Translations under genes and position numbers: made by a program
Part shown: in pieces, positions 34,220 through 42,178 of the stretch
Layout of the letters: the number at the start of each line of letters is the position of its first letter
Position numbering within the stretch: position 1 is the first letter of the stretch
Assembly (NCBI GenBank): GCA_017847725.1
Contig: JAGAXW010000028.1
Span: forward strand, 1-64,000
DNA: 64,000 nucleotides
Direction: 5' to 3'
Origin: Prevotella sp.
GTDB taxonomy: Bacteria > Bacteroidota > Bacteroidia > Bacteroidales > Bacteroidaceae
Notes under the pieces: model-generated
The model's input: the letters and a program-made list of their open reading frames with translations, nothing else
Database searches by the model: none
What the model was told of the DNA's origin: nothing

Positions 34220-34227
34220 CAAAGATA
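34220..34227 (-). promoter_or_regulatory. -7 box of the leftward three-gene operon
   Basis: TATCTTTG (34227-34220, minus strand) precedes the ATG at 34184 by about 35 bases and would drive the thioredoxin-fold, glutamate synthase-like and AsmA-like genes. Confidence 0.6.
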
Positions 34228-34290
34228 CGCAACTTAGGGGTTTTTCTGCGCCTATTATCCGAGTTTTTATGATTTATTAATGATAAAGTG

Positions 34291-34321
34291 CTTGCAATAT
34301 CGCAAAAAATGCTTACCTTTG
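34291..34321 (+). promoter_or_regulatory. Promoter of tRNA-Val
   Basis: CTTG at 34291-34294, a 19-base spacer and TACCTTTG at 34314-34321 match the Bacteroidetes promoter form. The -7 box ends 16 bases before the tRNA 5' end. Confidence 0.7.
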
Positions 34322-34337
34322 CACCCGATTTCCAATA

Positions 34338-34411
34338 GTCGGCATAGCTCAGCTGGTTAGAGTATCACCTTGACATGGTGGGGGTCCTTGGTTCGAATCC
34401 AAGTGTCGACA
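34338..34411 (+). tRNA. tRNA-Val (anticodon GAC)
   Basis: The 74-base cloverleaf folds cleanly: acceptor stem GTCGGCA/TGTCGAC with one G-U pair, D arm GCTC/GAGT, anticodon stem TCACC/GGTGG with loop TTGACAT (anticodon GAC), variable GGGTC, and T arm CTTGG/CCAAG around TTCGAAT. The discriminator base is A; CCA is not complete in the gene (ACAC follows). Confidence 0.95.
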
Positions 34412-34419
34412 CACTTTTT

Positions 34420-34881
34420 TCAGAAGGAAATCCGCAACTCACCGACTATCCGTTCCAACCATTCTTTATCCACTTCGTCAAAGGTGGCCAGCTCGCGGCT
34501 GTCGATGTCGAGGACGGCAGCAACCGTTCCGTCGGCCGCAAAGACGGGCACCACAATCTCCGAGCGCGACAGGCTGCTGCACGCGATATGGCCCGGAAAC
34601 TGCTCGACGTCGGGCACCACTACCGTAGCGCCGCGCTGCCAGGCCGTGCCGCACACGCCGCGCCCATAACCTATATGCATGCACGCCACGGGGCCCTGAA
34701 ACGGGCCCAGCCGCAGCTCGTTGCCGCGCACCACGTAGAAACCAGTCCAGAAGAAGCCCATCGCCTCCTGGATGGCTGCGCATACATTGGCCGTCACCGA
34801 CACCCAGTCGGTCTCTCCCTCGACGAGCGCCTTGACCTGTGCGCTCAGCAGTCGGTATTTCTCTTCTTTATTCTCCATCAT
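34420..34881 (-). CDS. msrC: Free methionine-R-sulfoxide reductase (GAF domain)
   Basis: This 153-residue single-GAF-domain enzyme reduces free methionine-R-sulfoxide. The three catalytic/resolving cysteines are present as Cys67, Cys77 and Cys101, with exactly the spacing of E. coli MsrC (YebR). They lie in ACMHIGYGRGVCGTA and HIACSS. Other family signs are FFWTGFYVV, PDVEQFPGHIACSS, EIVVPVF and VLDIDS. The ATG at 34881 (MMENKEEKYR) is 4 bases after the -7 box; 34878 is an equally possible start. It converges with the tRNA gene from the other side. Confidence 0.9.
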   Translation of the reverse strand: MMENKEEKYRLLSAQVKALVEGETDWVSVTANVCAAIQEAMGFFWTGFYVVRGNELRLGPFQGPVACMHIGYGRGVCGTAWQRGATVVVPDVEQFPGHIACSSLSRSEIVVPVFAADGTVAAVLDIDSRELATFDEVDKEWLERIVGELRISF

Positions 34882-34885
34882 GCGC

Positions 34886-34893
34886 CAAAGGTA
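34886..34893 (-). promoter_or_regulatory. -7 box of msrC
   Basis: TACCTTTG (34893-34886, minus strand) ends 4 bases before the first msrC ATG, predicting a leaderless or nearly leaderless mRNA. Confidence 0.6.
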
Positions 34894-35101
34894 GCAAATT
34901 ATCACGACCTGACCATATTTTTCGAGTTTATATTTTTAAACATAACCCAGAAAGACCTGCACTTTTGAAAAAAATATTTAAAAGATGCAAAAACATATGT
35001 TATTGAAATTTGGAACAACGATTATCTGGAGGATTTTTATTAATTTTGTTTTTTTTAAAGACCTACCCTTGATTCCACCACAAACAGAAAGAACGGAAGC
35101 A

Positions 35102-35944
35102 ATGAAAAAAGACATGAATGAATGTAATTCACCGTCGCAGATTGCCGACCATCTGAAGATAACCTACGTACCCACCTATCTGTTGGCGGCTGCGGTTGCC
35201 CTGCTTATCGCGGCATTCATTGTATGGGGATTTTTTGGGAATGTGAGCGACAAGGCTTATTATTCGGGGGTCATATTCCCCGTGGAGGGCACAACCGATA
35301 TCACGCTACCCAACAATGGTACCGTGCGCAACATGCTTGTTCACAACGGTGACAGCGTGCACCAGGGACAGACGGTGGCGATGGTCTCTATCAACGGAAG
35401 CTACAGTTTCCTGACGAGTACGGTGGATGGTCTGGTGATCAGCACAAAAGGCGACAGCGAGCCGTTTGAGGCCTTTGAGCCCATCATGAGCATCGTGAAG
35501 GGCGGTGCTGTCAACAGACAGACACAACTCATCGCCTATGCCAACAATGAGAACCAGCGCCATCTGCGCATCGGCATGAAAGCTCAGGTATGGCCTGCCA
35601 ACGAGAAACGAGACGAGATTGGCTACGTGAGAGGGCACATCACGCAGGTGGTGCGCTATCCTGCCAAAGTCATCAAAGTGCGACAGAAACTGAAGTCGGA
35701 AATCCTGGCCAAACAACTCTTGGGCGATGGCGACGACCTGGTCTATGAGGTACACATTGACCTGCACCGGGCATCTGACGACTCGACGCGCTACGACTGG
35801 TCGTTCGGCAAGCCCGACGATGTGAACATGGAGATTGGCACATACTGCTCTGTACTCACTGAGACCCGCCGATGCAGCATGTTCCAGTATCTGTTCGAGT
35901 CGACACGCACACATTTCCGTAATCTCCAGCAAAAGTTTGAATGA
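35102..35944 (+). CDS. HlyD-like adaptor without coiled-coil hairpin, NHLM-type exporter
   Basis: This 280-residue inner-membrane protein is read from the ATG at 35102 (MKKDMNECNSPSQ). The frame extends upstream to 34985, but that part is AT-rich and not protein-like. One membrane segment (YLLAAAVALLIAAFIVWGFFG) precedes a lipoyl-like domain: NGTVRNMLVHNGDSVHQGQTV followed immediately by the second half SFLTSTVDGLVIST, with no alpha-hairpin inserted. It ends with a beta-barrel-like region. The pattern resembles the membrane-fusion proteins of NHLM/NHLP bacteriocin exporters. It overlaps the following ABC transporter gene by 4 bases and heads the five-gene exporter operon. Confidence 0.75.
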   Translation: MKKDMNECNSPSQIADHLKITYVPTYLLAAAVALLIAAFIVWGFFGNVSDKAYYSGVIFPVEGTTDITLPNNGTVRNMLVHNGDSVHQGQTVAMVSINGSYSFLTSTVDGLVISTKGDSEPFEAFEPIMSIVKGGAVNRQTQLIAYANNENQRHLRIGMKAQVWPANEKRDEIGYVRGHITQVVRYPAKVIKVRQKLKSEILAKQLLGDGDDLVYEVHIDLHRASDDSTRYDWSFGKPDDVNMEIGTYCSVLTETRRCSMFQYLFESTRTHFRNLQQKFE

Positions 35945-37695
35945 TGGAAGAAAAAAAGCGAGACAAGAAATCAGGATTGTCGATAAAATCGGCATTCAGC
36001 TATTTTCTGAAAGGCAATATGCTATTTGCCTTCAATAGTTTCGTACTCATTACCATTGACTCCATCGCCAGCATTTTCCCATCACTGTTCCAACAGGTAT
36101 ATACTGACAATATCATCACACTGAAGAACCCGGAATGGTTTACGCCGTTGATAGTGCTCTATGTCCTGCTGTTTGTGCTTGAGCTCGGGATTTGGATTCT
36201 GTTCTCCGTCTTACGCCGAAAGAGCCTGGCCAAGCTCAACATCACCACTTCAGCCAATTACCTGTGGACGGTTCTGAAACTACCCATGACCCGGTTTACG
36301 CAGTTTACGCCAGGTGAGCTGGTGGCCCGCTATACAACCATCTCGAAAGCCATCAGAATGATAGACTATGCGCTGCCTGTCGTCTGCGTACTCATCTTAC
36401 CATCTATCTGCTGCTACTTAGTCATGCTCTTCAACTGGAAGCTGGGGCTACTGGAAATTTTCTCTATCCTGCTACTCGTCTACGTGATGCGCTCCACCGC
36501 TAAGATTCAGAAAAAGATGGCCATGAGCTTAGAGGTGACAGAGGCACGATTGCAAAACGTCACGATGACAGGAATGAGTAATCTTGAGACCATCAAGTCC
36601 TTAGGCAGCGAGTGCTCCTTCTATGCGCAGTGGGAGAAGGCTTTCGCACAGGCCATGAACGCTCGTGTGGCCACAATGAGCGCTTCCATATATATAAAAG
36701 CCCTGCCAGATCTTGTACTGCAACTCACCAACGGCGTCATACTATGTCTGGGCACCTGGCTCATCCTGCAAGGCGAAATGACGCCAGGCATGATACTGGC
36801 CTCACATGGGCTCATCAACGCTACCATCTATCCCATCAACAGAACCATTGAAAGCGTGCAGGCCATTTTAAGAGTTAACTCGTCCATCCAGCGCATCAAG
36901 GACGTGACCGACTGCAATCAGGAGAGCGCAGAGCTGCGTCTGCCCAACGACGACGAACTGCCAGATGTGGGCAAGTTGGCGGGGGAAATAGAACTGCGCG
37001 ACGTCACCTTCGGCTACGACCGCAACCTGCCTCCCATCCTCAGCCATTTCTCCCTGAAAATCAAGCCGGGTGAGCGCATTGCCCTGATTGGTCCTTCCGG
37101 TTGCGGCAAGAGCACGGTGCTGAATCTTGTGTCAGGACTGTATGAGCCGTGGGAGGGAGAGGTGCTGTTCGACGGAAAGCCCCGCAAGACCATCGACCGC
37201 ATGACGTTCGTCAACTCCATTTCGGTGATCAACCAGGACGCAATACTGTTCGAGGGTACCATTGCCGACAACGTCAAAATGTGGGACGAGTCTATAGAAG
37301 ACTACGCCATGATGATGGCCTGCAACGATGCGCAGATACATGAGGAGATCATGGAGCGCCCGAAAGCCTATCAGGGTAAGGTGGCAGAGCGCGGCAAGAA
37401 CTTCAGCGGCGGCCAGCGACAGCGCATTGAGATAGCTACCGCGCTGGCCAAGGAACCTACAATCCTGCTGATGGACGAGGGCACCTCGGCACTCGACCCG
37501 CAGAAGGAGGCAGAGGTGATGAAGCACCTCTATGGTATGGGCATCACCCTCATTATGATTGCGCACCGGTTATCAACCATTGCTGACTGCGATCAAATCT
37601 ATGTGGTAGAACATGGGCACATCACCCAGCACGGCACCCACGACCAGTTGAGCCAGGTGGACGGGCTGTATAGTAAACTACTAAAATACGTCTGA
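35941..37695 (+). CDS. NHLM-like ABC exporter, first ATPase/permease (no peptidase domain)
   Basis: This 584-residue half-transporter has six membrane segments in residues about 30-300 and a C-terminal ATPase. The ATPase has Walker A GPSGCGKST, the signature FSGGQRQRIEIA, Walker B ILLMDEGTSALD and the switch histidine MIAHRLS. In NHLM/NHLP systems the first ABC protein normally begins with a C39 leader peptidase; this one starts directly at the membrane domain. The TPGELVARY motif is of the kind seen in that family. It likely forms a heterodimer with the next gene's product. The start is chosen at 35941, overlapping the adaptor gene. Confidence 0.8.
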   Translation: MMEEKKRDKKSGLSIKSAFSYFLKGNMLFAFNSFVLITIDSIASIFPSLFQQVYTDNIITLKNPEWFTPLIVLYVLLFVLELGIWILFSVLRRKSLAKLNITTSANYLWTVLKLPMTRFTQFTPGELVARYTTISKAIRMIDYALPVVCVLILPSICCYLVMLFNWKLGLLEIFSILLLVYVMRSTAKIQKKMAMSLEVTEARLQNVTMTGMSNLETIKSLGSECSFYAQWEKAFAQAMNARVATMSASIYIKALPDLVLQLTNGVILCLGTWLILQGEMTPGMILASHGLINATIYPINRTIESVQAILRVNSSIQRIKDVTDCNQESAELRLPNDDELPDVGKLAGEIELRDVTFGYDRNLPPILSHFSLKIKPGERIALIGPSGCGKSTVLNLVSGLYEPWEGEVLFDGKPRKTIDRMTFVNSISVINQDAILFEGTIADNVKMWDESIEDYAMMMACNDAQIHEEIMERPKAYQGKVAERGKNFSGGQRQRIEIATALAKEPTILLMDEGTSALDPQKEAEVMKHLYGMGITLIMIAHRLSTIADCDQIYVVEHGHITQHGTHDQLSQVDGLYSKLLKYV

Positions 37696-37699
37696 CGCG

Positions 37700-39805
37700 A
37701 TGATAACGAATATATTCCTTCAGCAGTTAGCCCAACGCATGGACGGCGACCGCAAGGCAATCAACCAGGCGCAGTACATCCTGCGCTCCATGATTGACAG
37801 GGAGCTATGGGAGCAGATGAAGTCGGACAAAGAACTGCCATCAGACATCGAACAGATAGAGACGTTGCTGGACCGCTATAACTTTTTCTTCCGTTACATC
37901 ACGCTCACCGACGGCTGGTGGACGCGCTGTACGGGCAACATAATAGGGTTCCTAACCGACGACAACACTCCCGTCGTGCTCAAACCCGGCTTCACGGACT
38001 ATACGTTCATCCATCCAAGGACCAGAAAACTCATGACAGCGAGCAAGCATGGCGACCTGCTGAAGAAGAAGGCGCTGATATCCTGCCCGCCTTTTAAAGA
38101 AGAGAAGCTTACCATCAAGACCATCGTCCGCCATGCCGCAAGCAGCCTCTGTATGTATGACTGGATTTACAGTCTGATAGCCTGCATAGGCGTAACGCTA
38201 CTGACCATGTTCACGCCATACGTGAGCAAGCTGATATTCTCGGAGGTTATCCCCTCTGGCGAAGTCGGACTGATAGTCCCTATAGCGACGCTGCTTTTCA
38301 GTGCTGCCGCCGGATTGGTGATGGTGGAGATAGTCCGTAACCTGGTGGTAGTGCGCATCAAGGACAAGGTGGAGTATACGCTGCAGACGGCCCTGATGTC
38401 ACGCCTGTTGCTGCTGCCAGCCACGTTTGCCAAGAAGTTTACGCCAGGCGACCTCTCCAACCGTCTGCTGTCGTTGTCACGCGTCAGTTCCAGCCTGACA
38501 GCCAATTTCCTGTCGACCATACTGACCTTCCTGTTCTCGACTATCATGTTCATACAGTTCTTCACCTATGGCGGGCCACTACTCTACACCGGCATCATTG
38601 TCATCTCCATACAGATTATAGCCATCATGCTGGAGTATTATTACACCAAGAAAGTGCAGCTCAGCGTGAATGCCAGCGGGTCACACCTCATCGGCATGCT
38701 ATTTTCTCTATTCTCAGGCATTCAGAAAATCAAGACCACCGGAGCTGAGTTCCGGGCCTTCCATCAGTGGACAAAGACATATGCCCCCACAGAGGCATAC
38801 AGCAGTCGCCAGCCTCTGGCCAGCTTCTATGTGACAGGTGTCAGCTATTGCCTGAAGTTCCTGCCGATGATTGTAACGATGTGGGCTGCCTGGCACTACA
38901 GGCTGTCGCTGTCCGACTATATCGCCTATTGTGCAGTATTGGGACTTGTCTGCAACGCTGTGTCCAACTTGCAGAGCATTACAAAGATTGTATCACGTCT
39001 GCTGCCAGAGATACAGCTCTGTCGTCCCATCCTTGATGCCCAGTTGGAAGTCAGGGAAGACACCCATGTGGTAAAGACCATCACCGGCAGGCTTGACATA
39101 CGCGGTCTGAAGTTCCGCTATGCCGACAATATGCCGTTGCTCTTCGACGGACTTAACCTAAGCATCAACAGCGGCGACTACATAGCTCTGGTAGGTGCAT
39201 CGGGCTGCGGCAAGAGTACACTGATGCGACTGATGATGGGACTGGAACACCCACTGGCAGGCTCCATTTTCTACGACCAGTACGACATCGAGGACATCAA
39301 TCTGCGCAGTCTGAGGCACTACTGCATCGGCATCTGTATGCAGGACGGACAGCTCGTGGAAGGAACTATCCGCGACAACATCATCTTCGACAATCCACTG
39401 CTGACGGACGATGATGCATGGGAGGCGGCACGCATGGCGGCGCTCGACGAAGACATCCGAAATATGCCTTTGGGAATGGACACGCCCATCACAGTTGATG
39501 GAAAAGGCGTGTCGGGCGGACAGCGACAGCGCATACTAATTGCACGCGCAGTGGTAAGAAAGCCCAAAGTGCTCTTCCTCGACGAAGCGACATCGGCCCT
39601 CGACAACATCAGCCAGCACGTTGTCGTTGAAAATCTGGCAAAACTGAAATGTACACGTATCGTCATTGCTCACCGACTGAGCACCATACAGCGCTGCAAC
39701 CGCATCATTGTGCTGAAGGAGGGGCGTGTGGCTGCCGACGGCAGTTTCAAGGAGCTCAAGGCTCGTGGATATTTCAAGAACGATACAGAAGAACTGAAGA
39801 ATTAA
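37700..39805 (+). CDS. NHLM-like ABC exporter, second ATPase/permease
   Basis: This 701-residue protein has an extra N-terminal cytosolic domain of about 150 residues with no C39 motifs. Six membrane segments follow (about 160-420), then an ATPase domain with GASGCGKST, VSGGQRQRILIARA, VLFLDEATSALD and IAHRLS. The layout matches the second ABC protein of NHLM bacteriocin export systems. It begins 4 bases after the first ABC gene. The extra N-terminal domain may recognise the cargo. The peptide or small protein exported is not identified. Confidence 0.82.
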   Translation: MITNIFLQQLAQRMDGDRKAINQAQYILRSMIDRELWEQMKSDKELPSDIEQIETLLDRYNFFFRYITLTDGWWTRCTGNIIGFLTDDNTPVVLKPGFTDYTFIHPRTRKLMTASKHGDLLKKKALISCPPFKEEKLTIKTIVRHAASSLCMYDWIYSLIACIGVTLLTMFTPYVSKLIFSEVIPSGEVGLIVPIATLLFSAAAGLVMVEIVRNLVVVRIKDKVEYTLQTALMSRLLLLPATFAKKFTPGDLSNRLLSLSRVSSSLTANFLSTILTFLFSTIMFIQFFTYGGPLLYTGIIVISIQIIAIMLEYYYTKKVQLSVNASGSHLIGMLFSLFSGIQKIKTTGAEFRAFHQWTKTYAPTEAYSSRQPLASFYVTGVSYCLKFLPMIVTMWAAWHYRLSLSDYIAYCAVLGLVCNAVSNLQSITKIVSRLLPEIQLCRPILDAQLEVREDTHVVKTITGRLDIRGLKFRYADNMPLLFDGLNLSINSGDYIALVGASGCGKSTLMRLMMGLEHPLAGSIFYDQYDIEDINLRSLRHYCIGICMQDGQLVEGTIRDNIIFDNPLLTDDDAWEAARMAALDEDIRNMPLGMDTPITVDGKGVSGGQRQRILIARAVVRKPKVLFLDEATSALDNISQHVVVENLAKLKCTRIVIAHRLSTIQRCNRIIVLKEGRVAADGSFKELKARGYFKNDTEELKN

Positions 39806-39807
39806 AT

Positions 39808-41247
39808 ATGAGACACAGCATCTGTTTACGCCTTCTAATCGGCCTGACATGCCTCAGCATGTTTCCCATGGATGACATGGGGCAGACAACGCTAACCCTG
39901 GACGAGGTAATACGCCTTTCGCAAGACAGTAGCATCACCGCCTTCCAGAGCCGGCAGGAATATCGTAGTCAGCAGGCATCATACGAGGCTTTCGAGGCCT
40001 TGCGAAAGCCACAACTGACGCTGAAGGTCGTACCCAACTACACCCATATCATCAGCGACCCCAGCCGTGACTATGTTTACCTGCGCAACTTCAACATTCT
40101 CTCCACTTCCGCCCAGATGAGGCTTACTCAGAAGGTACTGCCACTCGGCGGCGAGGCATACATCGGCACACAGGCCATCTGGAGTGAGTTTTTCCGCAAG
40201 GATGCCTCAGGATACCCACGGCAATTTGTGGCGACTCCGCTATTGGCAGGTTATAGCCATACACTGCTGGGCTACAATCCTTTCCGATGGGAGAAAAGAG
40301 TGGAGGACCAGCGCCTGGAAGCTGCGCGCCGCCAACATGAGTACAGTCTGCGCCGCATTGCCGAGGAAGCTGCCGTTCGCTACTTCCGGTTAGCCCGTCA
40401 GCAGCGGATGTTGCAAATGCGATTGGAGGAACTGAATCTGAGCGACACCCTGCTTGGCATTGCCCGAGAGAAAGCGAGCATCGCCATCGTCTCACTGGCT
40501 GAGCTACACTCTATAGAGGTACAAAAACAAAATGCAGCCAACCTGCTGGCAATGGCGCGTCAAGACGAACAGAAGGCCAGGACTGAACTGGCATCCTTCC
40601 TGCGGATAAACCCAATACCCACCGACCTGCCTCTACTGCCCATACCTGATGCTCCTCCAACCAGCTATACGCTGGACAGGGTTGCCGAACTTGCAAAGAA
40701 CAACAGTCCGGCCTACCAGCAGCAGTTGGCAGAACTGACCGAAGCCCGTCATCATGAAGACAAGGCACAAAAAGAGCGGGGCCTCAACGTTGGAGTCGAC
40801 CTCAATCTGGGACTACAGCAAGTCAACACAGCCTTTGGAAATGCCTATAAAAACCAGCAACTGTATGCTTTAGGAACCGTTCAGATTTCTATACCCCTGA
40901 TGGACCATGGTGCAGCCAAGAAACGACATGTTGCCGCTGTCAACTGGGTAGAGCGCCAGGAGTCGGCACTCCATGAGGTGGAACGCCAGTTGGCTGAAGA
41001 TGCCACCATGACCCTGCAGAAACTACAAACCAGCAGGATGATGCTTACAACCACCCAACAGACCGTATCCCTGGCGGAAGAGGCATTCAACGAGACGGCC
41101 GACAACTATGCCAACGGCCTCTGTGACATCAACACCTTCACCCTGGCGCAGTCGCGGCGGTCTACGGCTTACATCAACTACCTGTCGATTATGGAAGAAT
41201 TCTGGACAAATTACTATCATCTACAAACTCTCATAAACTATGAATAA
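39808..41247 (+). CDS. TolC-family outer-membrane efflux protein
   Basis: This 479-residue protein is read from the ATG at 39808. A signal peptide (LRLLIGLTCLSMF) precedes the two-repeat TolC pattern: LTLDEVIRLSQDSSITAFQSRQEYRSQQASYEAF and, in the second half, KNNSPAYQQQLAELTEARHHEDKAQKE and SLAEEAFNETADNYANGLCDINTF. Long helices alternate with short beta segments. It provides the outer-membrane channel for the exporter. The start follows the second ABC gene by 2 bases and its end overlaps the next gene by 8 bases. Confidence 0.88.
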   Translation: MRHSICLRLLIGLTCLSMFPMDDMGQTTLTLDEVIRLSQDSSITAFQSRQEYRSQQASYEAFEALRKPQLTLKVVPNYTHIISDPSRDYVYLRNFNILSTSAQMRLTQKVLPLGGEAYIGTQAIWSEFFRKDASGYPRQFVATPLLAGYSHTLLGYNPFRWEKRVEDQRLEAARRQHEYSLRRIAEEAAVRYFRLARQQRMLQMRLEELNLSDTLLGIAREKASIAIVSLAELHSIEVQKQNAANLLAMARQDEQKARTELASFLRINPIPTDLPLLPIPDAPPTSYTLDRVAELAKNNSPAYQQQLAELTEARHHEDKAQKERGLNVGVDLNLGLQQVNTAFGNAYKNQQLYALGTVQISIPLMDHGAAKKRHVAAVNWVERQESALHEVERQLAEDATMTLQKLQTSRMMLTTTQQTVSLAEEAFNETADNYANGLCDINTFTLAQSRRSTAYINYLSIMEEFWTNYYHLQTLINYE

Positions 41248-42079
41248 GAATATGCGTTTTTTATTGATAGGCATCTCCCTTATCCTCTTCTCTGCCTGCC
41301 AGCAGAAGAAGGAAGAAGAGCATACTGGCTCAGCGCAGACAGGCACGACGCCTGTGGAATCGGCAGAAGCCACATCCGACCAGCAAGTTGAGAACCATTC
41401 AGCTGTCACCAAAGGAAAGATAGAAGCCATACGTGAGATTCCAGTCTATAGCCGTATTGCCGAACAGATAGTCATGTTCGCCATCGAAGGGACCGGACAG
41501 GAAATCAGGAAAGGCCAGGTTGTAGCACGACTGAGCGACGCTGCCCTACAGGAGAAAATCCTTCACAGCCGTGCCAAGCTGGAGAAAGCTGAATTCCAGT
41601 ATCAGGCAATACTGATGGGGCAGGGCTATAAGCACGACCATCTGGATGCCGCCCCTGACAAAATCAAGCAACTGGCACGTATTAATAGTGGCTATAACGA
41701 AGCCCTGGCCGAGTTGCACGAACTGCAACACACACTGTCCTATTACACCATCACAGCCCCCATTTCCGGCTATGTATCACAAATCAGCAATACGCTTTAC
41801 GGAGCAGCCAAGCCCGGCGAGCCCCTCTTCTATATTGTGGATATAGAACATCTGAAGGTCAGTTTCGACGTGCTCGAAAACGAGCTGGCTAAATACGAGA
41901 ATGGAGCCAGCCTCTCCGTCTCTACCCTTACCTTCCCGTCCGAGCATCACACGGCAATCGTTTCGGCCATCGATCCAGTCATCGGCGCCAATGGCATGGC
42001 ACATATCGAAGCGACCCTGAAACCACATCCCCATCTGCTGCCAGGCATGACGGCCTTCATCACCATTGCAACTCCATAA
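41240..42079 (+). CDS. Periplasmic adaptor lipoprotein (RND/HlyD-like)
   Basis: This 279-residue lipoprotein (lipobox LFSACQQ) follows TolC with an 8-base overlap. It has a lipoyl half-domain (IREIPVYSRIAEQI, GQEIRKGQVVARLSD), a coiled-coil hairpin (AALQEKILHSRAKLEKAEFQ to LAELHELQHTLSYYTI), and the second lipoyl half (APISGYVSQISNTLYGAAKPGEPLFYIVD). The last region has VLPHLLPGM-like adaptor strands. The hairpin, absent from the first adaptor, is the part that normally docks on TolC. The two adaptors may therefore form a bipartite bridge. Confidence 0.8.
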   Translation: MNKNMRFLLIGISLILFSACQQKKEEEHTGSAQTGTTPVESAEATSDQQVENHSAVTKGKIEAIREIPVYSRIAEQIVMFAIEGTGQEIRKGQVVARLSDAALQEKILHSRAKLEKAEFQYQAILMGQGYKHDHLDAAPDKIKQLARINSGYNEALAELHELQHTLSYYTITAPISGYVSQISNTLYGAAKPGEPLFYIVDIEHLKVSFDVLENELAKYENGASLSVSTLTFPSEHHTAIVSAIDPVIGANGMAHIEATLKPHPHLLPGMTAFITIATP

Positions 42080-42145
42080 GATAACAAACATGAGGCGAAT
42101 TGCGTTAATCTTCCCAAATCGCTTCCGTATGTCAGCATTATTTCG

Positions 42146-42153
42146 TAACTTTG
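42146..42153 (+). promoter_or_regulatory. -7 box of metG
   Basis: TAACTTTG (42146-42153) precedes the metG ATG by 25 bases and shares the TTTCGTAACTTTGC context with the promoter repeats at 24 kb and 46 kb, but without their tandem structure. Confidence 0.6.
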
Positions 42154-42178
42154 CGGGCAAAATAAATAAAAAAAAGAT

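Noticed and set aside
34985..35101. Extended N-terminus of the first exporter adaptor, or a separate leader peptide
   Set aside because: The extra residues are low-complexity from AT-rich DNA and include a putative -7 box (35041-35048). The adaptor pattern starts at the ATG at 35102.
42080..42178. Small cargo gene after the exporter operon
   Set aside because: The interval is only 99 bases, holds the metG promoter and contains no convincing precursor frame.
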